From positions 1 through 6,597 of the forward strand of contig CAZITV010000132.1 of assembly GCA_964542255.1 (NCBI GenBank): a stretch of 6,597 nt of DNA. The letters are read 5' to 3'. The position numbers and the translations under genes are program-made. Shown here in pieces: positions 1-5,165 of the stretch. The notes beneath the pieces are model-generated. The model was not told the origin of the DNA. It searched no databases and saw only the letters and a list, made by a program, of their open reading frames with translations. The DNA is from CAYMSF01 sp964542255. GTDB taxonomy: Bacteria > Verrucomicrobiota > Lentisphaeria > Victivallales > Victivallaceae. Each line of letters begins with the position of its first letter. Position 1 is the stretch's first letter.

Positions 1-159
1 CGCTTAAAATCGTCAAAATCTTCAAGAAACCCTGCAAAAAATCAATTCAAAATAGTTTTGCAATTACCTATATTGTACGATAACAGCCAGCAGCCCGGCG
101 GCGACAGAGCACCGCCCTCCATAGCAACCAAGTTGTCACATTGAGTTAGTATATTTCAC

Positions 160-183
160 GGCATAATGTAATGCCTTATTTTT
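160..183 (+). terminator. Possible weak intrinsic terminator
   Basis: A 5-bp perfect stem GGCAT/ATGCC (160-164 with 171-175) closes a 6-nt loop and is followed directly by TTATTTTT (176-183). This has the layout of a rho-independent terminator read rightward. It could end transcription of a gene lying left of the window. The stem is short and only moderately GC-rich, so efficiency would be low and a chance match is possible. Confidence 0.35.
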
Positions 184-184
184 A

Positions 185-217
185 GGCTCATTGCCAGGGT
201 GGTGTGGTTAATGAGCC
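185..217 (+). other. Perfect 8-bp stem with 17-nt G/T-rich loop in the rpsP upstream region
   Basis: GGCTCATT at 185-192 is the exact reverse complement of AATGAGCC at 210-217; the loop 193-209 is rich in G and T. There is no T-tract after the stem on either strand, so it is not a simple terminator. It may be part of a structured leader, a small RNA or a protein-binding inverted repeat. A second, shorter stem CAGCAA/TTGCTG (225-230 with 247-252) follows at once. Confidence 0.4.
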
Positions 218-259
218 GTTGCAGCAGCAAAATTATTCAGAAAAAATTGCTGGCAAGGG

Positions 260-289
260 TTGAACGATGAATATAATAAGGTATATTAT
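260..289 (+). promoter_or_regulatory. Candidate sigma70-type promoter upstream of rpsP
   Basis: TTGAAC (260-265) resembles a -35 box (4 of 6 to TTGACA) and TATTAT (284-289) a -10 box (5 of 6 to TATAAT), with an 18-nt spacer. An overlapping TATAAT at 272-277 is an alternative -10, but has only TTGCTG at 247-252 with a 19-nt spacer as its -35. Transcription would start near 296 and give a leader of about 275 nt before rpsP. The region is AT-rich, so chance matches are likely. Confidence 0.35.
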
Positions 290-310
290 AGGCTCTTTGG
301 ATTTCTTTAT

Positions 311-322
311 GCAGGTACCTGC
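311..322. promoter_or_regulatory. Perfect 12-base palindrome, possible operator
   Basis: GCAGGTACCTGC reads the same on both strands. It lies about 15 bases after the predicted transcription start of the candidate promoter at 260-289, a common place for a repressor site. In RNA it could form a 4-bp stem with a GTAC loop. No repressor gene is present in the window, so the function is inferred from symmetry and position only. Confidence 0.3.
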
Positions 323-558
323 CGTGGTGGGGAAGGCTTAATGAAGTTATTAGGGAAAGGTTTTGCGGTAGTGGTGATGTCGAATATTTATTGATATGCG
401 GCTGATTTGGCATTGTCGCCGAAAGCGGAACCGAATAGATATTGACGGATGTCCGGCAGGAAACGCTCTGAATTGTATGAGTAGCGAAAAACAATCCAGG
501 GTGATATATCTTCGGATAACGTTAAAAATGTGAATAATGACAGAGACAAGCAACAAAA

Positions 559-562
559 GAGG
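559..562 (+). promoter_or_regulatory. Shine-Dalgarno site fixing the rpsP start
   Basis: GAGG ends 9 nt before the ATG at 572. This supports ATG 572, which gives the canonical MSVRIRLKR amino terminus of bS16, over the in-frame GTG at 530, which would add 14 residues not seen in this family. Confidence 0.75.
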
Positions 563-571
563 TTTACAGTT

Positions 572-910
572 ATGTCAGTCAGAATCAGATTGAAAAGAAC
601 CGGTTCAAAGAACAACAGTTGTTTCCGTATTGTGGTGATGGACAAACTCTCCTCCCGCGATGGAAGCGCTATCGAGTCATTGGGATTTTATGACCCGCGT
701 CACAAGGATGAAAAAATTGATTTAGCTAGAGTTGATCATTGGATTTCCAAAGGCGCGACTCCGACTGAAACTGTTGAAGGCATCTTAAAACGCGCACGCA
801 GCGGCGTCAAAATGTCTGATAAAGTTAAAGAACAGAAGCCTTCCAAGAAAGCAGTTGCAAAAGCTGAAGCGGCTAAAAAAGCAGCGGAAGGCGCGGCGAC
901 GACCGCATAA
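572..910 (+). CDS. rpsP: Small ribosomal subunit protein bS16
   Basis: This is ribosomal protein bS16, which binds 16S rRNA in the 5' domain and helps assemble the 30S subunit in the cytoplasm. The 112-residue protein opens with MSVRIRLKRTGSKNN, then FRIVVMD (18-24), SSRDGSAIESLGFYDP (27-42) and the bS16 helix around VDHWISKGATPTETV (54-68), all family hallmarks. The last 25 or so residues are a Lys/Ala-rich tail (KEQKPSKKAVAKAEAAKKAA), a common and variable extension in longer bS16 proteins. The ATG at 572 is chosen for its GAGG site and canonical N-terminus. It is the first gene of a rightward cluster; khpA follows after 45 nt. In many bacteria ffh lies just upstream; here it does not. The leader is long and holds inverted repeats, so regulation at the RNA or operator level is possible. 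Identity is secure. Confidence 0.97.
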   Translation: MSVRIRLKRTGSKNNSCFRIVVMDKLSSRDGSAIESLGFYDPRHKDEKIDLARVDHWISKGATPTETVEGILKRARSGVKMSDKVKEQKPSKKAVAKAEAAKKAAEGAATTA

Positions 911-955
911 TTGCGGTAACGCCAAACAGTAGTAACACCAATAAGGATTACAAAC

Positions 956-1273
956 GTGTTTAAATCATTAATTAATTTTTTCACCGGCAACGGTGAGAAA
1001 AGTGAAGTAAAAGTTCCGGCATCAGACGGCACAATCAGAGATTTGGAAAATTTTGTTGACTATGTTGTGCGGGCGCTGGTAGATTTTCCGGACGAAGTTC
1101 GGGTGAAATCCGAGCCCGGCGCGCAAATGGACACGATAAGAATTGACTGCCGCAAAGAAGATATCGGTAAGATAGTTGGCAAGCACGGCAAAACGATTAT
1201 GGCAATTCGTGCCCTGGTCAGCGGAGCCGCCGGCCGTCTTCAAAAGCGGGTTTCAGTCGAGGTTAATGATTGA
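956..1273 (+). CDS. khpA: KhpA-type KH-domain RNA-binding protein (YlqC family)
   Basis: This is a single KH-domain RNA-binding protein of the KhpA/YlqC family, coded between rpsP and trmD in many bacteria. In Gram-positive bacteria the family pairs with KhpB (Jag) and affects cell-wall growth and sRNA binding; its role in this lineage is unknown. Start is GTG at 956, supported by AAGGA at 943-947 with 8-nt spacing. The KH fold spans about residues 28-105; the GxxG RNA-binding loop is GKHG (75-78) inside DIGKIVGKHGKTIMAIRALV-like sequence at 69-88. At 105 residues it is longer than the usual 75-80: residues 1-27 form an extension beginning MFKSLINFFTG, possibly an amphipathic helix. The stop overlaps the trmD start by 8 bases (1266-1273), implying translational coupling. 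rimM, often found next, is absent. The family call is firm; partner and role are inferred. Confidence 0.9.
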   Translation: MFKSLINFFTGNGEKSEVKVPASDGTIRDLENFVDYVVRALVDFPDEVRVKSEPGAQMDTIRIDCRKEDIGKIVGKHGKTIMAIRALVSGAAGRLQKRVSVEVND

Positions 1274-1946
1274 GTTGCAAATTGATATTATAACGCTGTT
1301 CCCGGAAATCTTCTTCGGACCGTTCAAAGAAAGTATTATCGGACGGGCGATTAAGCAGGGACTGGTTGAAATCAACGTGGTTAATTTGCGGCAGTTCACA
1401 CACGATGAACGCGGCACCGTTGATGATAAACCTTATGGCGGCGGACCGGGAATGCTAATGAAGCCCGAGCCGTTATTTGAAGCGGTTGATGCGCTGCGAC
1501 GGCCGGAGTCACTGGTAATTCTGACAGCTCCGCAGGGCAAAACCTTCAACCAGCAAATGGCGCTTGAGTTGAAAGAACAGCAGCACCTGATTATTATCTG
1601 CGGACACTATGAAGGCGTTGATGACCGGGTCCGTGAAGGTCTGGTTGACTTGGAAATATCAATTGGCGACTATGTTTTGACTAGCGGCAATTTGGCGGCG
1701 ATGGTGATAACCGATGCGATAGCGCGGTTGCTGCCGGGAGTGCTGGGTTGCGATGAGTCAAGTGTTAGCGAGTCATTCGCGAATGGTTTGCTGGAATATC
1801 CGCAATATACGCGGCCGGCAGAATTTCGCGGGATGACCGTACCGGAAGTACTGCTTTCCGGCAATCACGGCGAGATAGCGTTGTGGCGGCAGCAGGAAGC
1901 ATTGAAACGTACCCGGCAAATTCGACCTGATTTGCTGGAGAAGTGA
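1266..1946 (+). CDS. trmD: tRNA (guanine37-N1)-methyltransferase TrmD
   Basis: TrmD transfers a methyl group from S-adenosylmethionine to N1 of G37, next to the anticodon in tRNAs reading CNN-type codons, and so prevents +1 frameshifting. It is a SPOUT-class trefoil-knot homodimer in the cytoplasm. ATG 1266 gives MIELQIDIITLFPEIF, the family N-terminus; an in-frame ATG at 1176 would add 30 residues coded inside khpA and is rejected. Visible motifs: TVDDKPYGGGPGMLMKP (51-67), APQG (88-91), ICGHYEGVDDRV (111-122), ISIGDYVL (131-138), GLLEYPQYTRP (174-184) and LLSGNHGEI (196-204). Numbering matches E. coli TrmD without gaps to at least this point: Arg154 is kept, but position 169 (catalytic Asp in E. 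coli) is Glu, and the GGE of the knot (140-142) is SGN. The protein is 226 residues and stops just after RPDLLEK, lacking the 20-30-residue tail of longer homologues. rplS follows after 58 nt. Confidence 0.96.
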   Translation: MIELQIDIITLFPEIFFGPFKESIIGRAIKQGLVEINVVNLRQFTHDERGTVDDKPYGGGPGMLMKPEPLFEAVDALRRPESLVILTAPQGKTFNQQMALELKEQQHLIIICGHYEGVDDRVREGLVDLEISIGDYVLTSGNLAAMVITDAIARLLPGVLGCDESSVSESFANGLLEYPQYTRPAEFRGMTVPEVLLSGNHGEIALWRQQEALKRTRQIRPDLLEK

Positions 1947-1996
1947 ATTGAATAAATAGAGTTATGCAATATTAAACATCAAAAGTCTGAACCGTT

Positions 1997-2001
1997 GGAG
2001 G
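1997..2001 (+). promoter_or_regulatory. Strong Shine-Dalgarno site of rplS
   Basis: GGAGG is the best ribosome-binding site in the window, fitting a highly expressed ribosomal protein. Two adjacent ATG codons follow (2005 and 2008) with spacings of 3 and 6 nt. Spacing favours the second, though the difference is one residue. Confidence 0.75.
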
Positions 2002-2004
2002 TAG

Positions 2005-2355
2005 ATGATGAACATAATGGACAAAATCAGAAAAGAGCAGTGCAAGCAGGACGCAGGCGATTTCGCCGCCGGCGATACCGTCAAAGTGCATGTACGGATT
2101 GTTGAAGGTGAAAATGAGCGAATTCAGCTTTTTTCCGGCACCGTAATTGCCCGCAAGGGTGAAGGTGTCGAAGAGACCTTTACAGTGCGCCGTGTTACCG
2201 CGGGTCAAGGTGTGGAGCGGGTATTTCCGCTGCACAGTCCGCGTGTTGCCAAGATTGAAGTTACCCGTCAAGGCAAAGTGCGCCGCTCAAAACTTTACTA
2301 CCTGCGCAGCAAGGTTGGTAAAGCAGCCAGAGTTAAAGAACGCAGATTCGAGTAA
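2005..2355 (+). CDS. rplS: Large ribosomal subunit protein bL19
   Basis: This is ribosomal protein bL19, which lies at the 30S-50S interface of the 70S ribosome and contacts both rRNAs. The 116-residue length matches the family (about 115). Diagnostic segments are FAAGDTVKVHVRIVEG (20-35), NERIQLFSGTVIARKGEG (37-54), ETFTVRRVTAGQGVERVFPLHSP (57-79), KIEVTRQGKVRRSKLYYLR (83-101) and the basic end GKAARVKERR. The sequence carries the full conserved core with nothing missing. Start: ATG at 2005 or, by better spacing from GGAGG, ATG at 2008; a third in-frame ATG at 2017 is further away. It sits 58 nt after trmD, the standard trmD-rplS pair, and 18 nt before rnhB. The trmD-rplS gap shows no clear terminator or promoter, so read-through from rpsP is the simplest model. 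Confidence 0.98.
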   Translation: MMNIMDKIRKEQCKQDAGDFAAGDTVKVHVRIVEGENERIQLFSGTVIARKGEGVEETFTVRRVTAGQGVERVFPLHSPRVAKIEVTRQGKVRRSKLYYLRSKVGKAARVKERRFE

Positions 2356-2373
2356 GATATTCCCTCGACAACG

Positions 2374-3027
2374 ATGGAATATTTGGACATCAACGATGAA
2401 CTCCTCAACCAGGAACGATTGTACTGGGGGAGGGGTTTTTCATTTATTGCCGGCATTGATGAGGTTGGACGCGGTCCGTTGGCGGGACCGGTGGTTGCTG
2501 CCGCAGTGGTGTTCCCTCGCGGCTCCATTATTCCAGCGGTAAATGACTCGAAAAAGTTAAAAGAGTCGGAACGCGAAGAGCTGTTTGACTTGATTCTGGC
2601 AGTAAAAGAGGTGCAGTATGCCATTGCGGTAATTGACGCACCCGAAATTGATAAAATTAATATTCTCCGCGCTACTCATACCGCGATGCGGCAGGCTGTA
2701 GAACAATTAAAATATGTGGATTTCCTGCTTGTTGACGGATTGCCGGTGCCGGGATTGCCGGTTGAGTCAAAAGCAATCGTCAAGGGAGATTCAAAGTCCG
2801 CGAGTATTGCCGCCGCCAGTATTATCGCCAAGGTTTACCGTGACCGGATGATGACCGAATATGCCAAAAATTACCCGGAGTACGGCTTTGAACAGCATAA
2901 AGGTTATGGAACCGCAATGCACATGGCGGCAATTGCCAAATATGGTATTTGCCCGCTGCACCGGCGCTCATTTGCTCCAGTGCGCGATATTCTAATACCA
3001 CCGCCGGAGCAGTTGAATTTGCTGTGA
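2374..3027 (+). CDS. rnhB: Ribonuclease HII
   Basis: RNase HII cuts the RNA strand of RNA-DNA hybrids and nicks 5' of single ribonucleotides built into DNA, starting ribonucleotide excision repair. The 217-residue protein shows the RNase HII core: IAGIDEVGRGPLAGPVV (25-41) with catalytic Asp29 and Glu30, NDSKKL (57-62), the conserved DKINIL region (93-98), LLVDG (118-122) with Asp121, and SIAAASIIAKVYRDRMM (144-160) with Asp157; the full acidic set is present. GYGTAMHMAAI and HRRSFAPV near the C-terminus are also typical. About 25 residues precede the core, as in many non-enteric homologues. The ATG at 2374 has no visible Shine-Dalgarno site, but lies 18 nt after rplS, so translational coupling is likely. 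Linkage to rplS is common across bacteria. Its stop is 2 nt from the stop of the opposing desulfurase gene. Confidence 0.97.
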   Translation: MEYLDINDELLNQERLYWGRGFSFIAGIDEVGRGPLAGPVVAAAVVFPRGSIIPAVNDSKKLKESEREELFDLILAVKEVQYAIAVIDAPEIDKINILRATHTAMRQAVEQLKYVDFLLVDGLPVPGLPVESKAIVKGDSKSASIAAASIIAKVYRDRMMTEYAKNYPEYGFEQHKGYGTAMHMAAIAKYGICPLHRRSFAPVRDILIPPPEQLNLL

Positions 3028-3029
3028 GC

Positions 3030-4241
3030 TCATTTTGGCGCAAGCCGGTTCATTGATTCATCCCAATAAGGTGAGATATTGCGCAATGTCTGGATAACCG
3101 GCGGAATTGCCCGGAGTACCGCATCAACCTCTGCTTCAGTGTTGAACCGTGATAAACTGAAACGAATCGTGCCGTGCGCTGCGGTATATGGTACTCCCAT
3201 CGCCCGCAGAACGTGTGATGGTTCCAGACTTCCAGTTGTGCATGCACTACCGCTGGATGCGCAAATTCCACTGCGGTCCAAATGCATTAAAATAGATTCA
3301 CCTTCAATAAATTCAAAACTAATTGATGAGGTGTTGGGCAGGCGGTGGTCTAAATCGCCGTTTATCCGTATTACCGGCACCGCTGCGGCAATGCCCTGCT
3401 CCAGGCGGTCGCGTAATGTTTTTACGTAACTATTTTCATAATTCATTTGCTGCATTGCCAGTTCGCAGGCTTTTCCGATGGCAACGATCCCGGCGACATT
3501 TTCGGTGCCTGCGCGGCGCCCTTTTTCCTGATGACCGCCGAGCATAAACGGGCGGAAACGGATGCCGCGTCTGACGTAAAGCACGCCCACGCCTTTGGGT
3601 GCGTGGAGTTTATGTCCGGAGAGGCTCAGCATGTCAATTTGTGAATTTTTTAGATTGATTGGCACCTTGCCTACTGCTTGGACTGCATCGGTATGGAATA
3701 GTGCGCCGTAACTATGAGCAATCGCCGCGATTTCTTCTACCGGATAAATATTGCCGGTCTCATTATTGGCCCACATCACGGAAACTAGCGCGGTATTGTC
3801 GTCAACCGATTCATTGACCTGAGCCAAATCAATTCTCCCTTTTGAGTCAACCGGCAAATAGGTAACTTTGTATCCGCGCCGTTCCAGGTCTTTGCCAACA
3901 TTCAATACTGCCGGATGTTCGACTTTGGACATAACTACTTTTTTGCGTTTCGGGCAGGTTTCCACTGCGCTCCAAATTGCGGCGTTATCGCTTTCGGTGC
4001 CACAGCTGGTAAAAATAATTTCAGTTAATTCGCCATGGTCATTCTGATGGTCGGCGCCCAGTAGCGCGGCTACTTGCGCTCTAGCTTTTTTGATATCTGC
4101 CGCAACATTGCCGCCAAAGGCGTAAATACTGGACGGATTGCCGTAACGATCCTGGAAAAATGGCTGCATTGCCGCGAAAACCTCAGGATCTACTGCCGTA
4201 GTCGCGTTGTTATCCATGTAAATTAATGGTTTAGATTCCAT
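3030..4241 (-). CDS. nifS: Cysteine desulfurase, NifS type
   Basis: This PLP enzyme removes sulfur from L-cysteine, giving alanine and a protein-bound persulfide for Fe-S cluster or thio-cofactor assembly. The 403 residues cover a complete class I aminotransferase-V fold: YMDNNATT (8-15), GNPSS (34-38), EIIFTSCGTESDNAAI (74-89), EHPAV (108-112), MWANNETG (156-163), FHTDAVQAVGKVP (182-194), SLSGHKLHAPKGVGVLY (206-222) with PLP lysine Lys211, GRRAGTEN (241-248) and ASSGSACTTGSLEPSH (328-343) with catalytic Cys334. Details such as CGHKLHAP-like context, RRGIRFRP, PYTAAHGTIRFSLSR and the ISPYW end recall Azotobacter NifS more than IscS. No nifU, iscU or nitrogenase gene is in the window, so a housekeeping Fe-S or tRNA-thiolation role is as likely as nitrogen fixation. 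ATG 4241 follows a TGAGG site with about 9-nt spacing. It is last in the leftward group, 52 nt after the membrane-protein gene. NifS-type assignment is by recalled similarity. Confidence 0.93.
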   Translation of the reverse strand: MESKPLIYMDNNATTAVDPEVFAAMQPFFQDRYGNPSSIYAFGGNVAADIKKARAQVAALLGADHQNDHGELTEIIFTSCGTESDNAAIWSAVETCPKRKKVVMSKVEHPAVLNVGKDLERRGYKVTYLPVDSKGRIDLAQVNESVDDNTALVSVMWANNETGNIYPVEEIAAIAHSYGALFHTDAVQAVGKVPINLKNSQIDMLSLSGHKLHAPKGVGVLYVRRGIRFRPFMLGGHQEKGRRAGTENVAGIVAIGKACELAMQQMNYENSYVKTLRDRLEQGIAAAVPVIRINGDLDHRLPNTSSISFEFIEGESILMHLDRSGICASSGSACTTGSLEPSHVLRAMGVPYTAAHGTIRFSLSRFNTEAEVDAVLRAIPPVIQTLRNISPYWDESMNRLAPK

Positions 4242-4293
4242 AATTGCTGCCTCAATAATGAATGTTTTAAAGTATAAAGCAACGGCAAAGGCC

Positions 4294-5091
4294 TCAGCGC
4301 ATGACGTGACGTTCTTTTTGTACTTTTACTTTTTGTTCTTCCAGGTGAAGCGCATACCAGATATCGCCCAGAGCTGCATTTGAGAACTGTTTGGCTTTGC
4401 CGTTGGCGAGCAGTTCCCAGTTATGAATGATGTTTTCATGTTCGGTCTTTTTCTTGGCCTCAATCAGCAAATTGAGCGCATCATCCAATTTATTCTGTTT
4501 GACCAAAATCCAGGCGCAAAGACTGTAAAGCAGTGCCGCGTCGTCGCCCTTGGCACGCTTGACCTTCTTTTTAAAAAACTGCATAAATTTCTCATCACCA
4601 TTTTTATACATTCTGGCAATTTTCATAGCAACGGCACGGGCATCGAACATCAGGCAGCGCGGCATAAGTGCGTCAACCTTGCTGAATTCTTTGAGCTGGT
4701 AGTGGAACATCATCCGCATGGTGTTGATTTGTTTTTCCAGCAGAATATTCCACCTGAACCATTTTTCCAGTTCACTAGTCATTTCCAGTGCCTGACGAAC
4801 GCCGCCGGACTGCTCTTTTTCCATAATCTGCTGCATGGTTTTTATGCCGCCGACCGGGCGCCGCATAAACTGATTGGCCATACGGTTTAATTTTACCTGC
4901 TTATCCTGCATCACCGCTTGGATTTTGCCGTGAACCCTGCCCACCTGTTTGCGAATATATAATCCGACAACCAGTTGAACAACAATAGTTATAAAGGCTC
5001 CGTTAACGACTGCCCACGCCCAACCCCACTCGTAGTAGCTGCCCCAGGCAACCCCGCACCCAATCAATATGGCGATAATTATTGTCAGCAT
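4294..5091 (-). CDS. Unrecognised membrane-anchored protein with two TM helices and a helical-repeat-like soluble part
   Basis: I do not recognise this 265-residue protein. It opens with two hydrophobic segments, about residues 2-18 and 24-46, separated by the aromatic loop GSYYEWGWAW. The basic stretch IRKQVGRVHGK (46-56) follows, so by the positive-inside rule both termini should be cytoplasmic, with a small hairpin in the membrane. The remaining 210 residues look fully helical and very basic. Segments 117-146 (LEKQINTMRMMFHYQLKEF...) and 184-232 (DDAALLYSLCAWILVKQNKLDDALNLLIEAKKK) have the small/large residue spacing of tetratricopeptide-like helix pairs. No catalytic motif is apparent. 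ATG 5091 has AGGA about 8-9 nt upstream. It lies 74 nt after ffh and 52 nt before nifS on the same strand. A membrane scaffold role is conceivable but unproven; coding status is supported by length, RBS and a protein-like composition. Confidence 0.82.
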   Translation of the reverse strand: MLTIIIAILIGCGVAWGSYYEWGWAWAVVNGAFITIVVQLVVGLYIRKQVGRVHGKIQAVMQDKQVKLNRMANQFMRRPVGGIKTMQQIMEKEQSGGVRQALEMTSELEKWFRWNILLEKQINTMRMMFHYQLKEFSKVDALMPRCLMFDARAVAMKIARMYKNGDEKFMQFFKKKVKRAKGDDAALLYSLCAWILVKQNKLDDALNLLIEAKKKTEHENIIHNWELLANGKAKQFSNAALGDIWYALHLEEQKVKVQKERHVMR

Positions 5092-5126
5092 CTCTATTTC
5101 CTATAGGTTATAATCCCGGCTGCCTG

Positions 5127-5132
5127 ATTATA
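5127..5132 (-). promoter_or_regulatory. Candidate -10 box upstream of the membrane-protein gene
   Basis: Read leftward, a perfect TATAAT lies in the 74-nt gap between ffh and the membrane-protein gene, 35 nt before its start codon. The expected -35 position (about 5150-5155) reads ATATTC, a poor match, and there is no extended -10 TG. It may give the two downstream genes partly independent expression from ffh. Confidence 0.3.
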
Positions 5133-5165
5133 TCTAAAGCACTGCAGCAGAATATTTAGCGGCAA

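Larger units (their letters stand above)
1..571. other. 571-base stretch without a convincing gene (upstream region of rpsP)
   Basis: No reading frame here looks like a conserved protein. Frame 1 is open from the left edge to a TGA at 142-144 (47 codons, no start) and could be the tail of an outside gene, but its composition is unconvincing. Minus-strand frames of up to 85 codons (237-494, 388-645) are rich in Ser, His and Ile without recognisable motifs or ribosome sites, and the last overlaps rpsP. The stretch instead holds the possible terminator, stem-loops, candidate promoter and palindrome listed separately, plus several very short plus-strand frames between 267 and 533. I see no tRNA, SRP RNA, tmRNA or known riboswitch signature. 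Confidence 0.6.

Noticed and set aside
1..144. Open plus-strand frame from the left edge (47 codons ending TGA at 142) as the tail of an upstream gene
   Set aside because: No start, no recognisable residues, and another frame is also open to 82; the possible terminator at 160-183 is the only support. Left as uncertain.
440..470. GATGTCCGGCAGGAAACGC resembles the SRP RNA tip
   Set aside because: The defining GGAA-tetraloop and AGCAG internal-loop sequence of SRP RNA domain IV is not present and no flanking helix was found.
442..470. TTGACG at 442-447 as a -35 box for rpsP
   Set aside because: The positions 16-18 nt downstream (around GCTCTG) have no resemblance to a -10 box.
237..494. Minus-strand 85-codon frame upstream of rpsP
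   Set aside because: Composition is Ser/His/Ile-rich with no motif, no ribosome site is seen and it overlaps other equally long open frames; most likely chance.
530..571. Extended rpsP start at GTG 530
   Set aside because: The extra residues are not part of bS16 and ATG 572 has both the canonical MSVRIRLKR start and a GAGG site.
1176..1265. Extended TrmD start at ATG 1176
   Set aside because: The 30 added residues are an out-of-frame reading of the khpA coding sequence; TrmD proteins begin at MIELQIDIITLFPEIF.
2427..2450. GGGGGAGGGG as an internal ribosome site for a shorter RNase HII
   Set aside because: No ATG, GTG or in-frame TTG follows at a useful distance before the GIDEVGRG catalytic motif.
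2147..2542. 131-codon plus-strand frame across rplS and rnhB
   Set aside because: It is a shadow frame of two clear genes and has no protein-like motif.
4423..4890. 155-codon plus-strand frame opposite the membrane-protein gene
   Set aside because: It is antisense to a better supported gene with a ribosome site and membrane segments, and shows no recognisable features.
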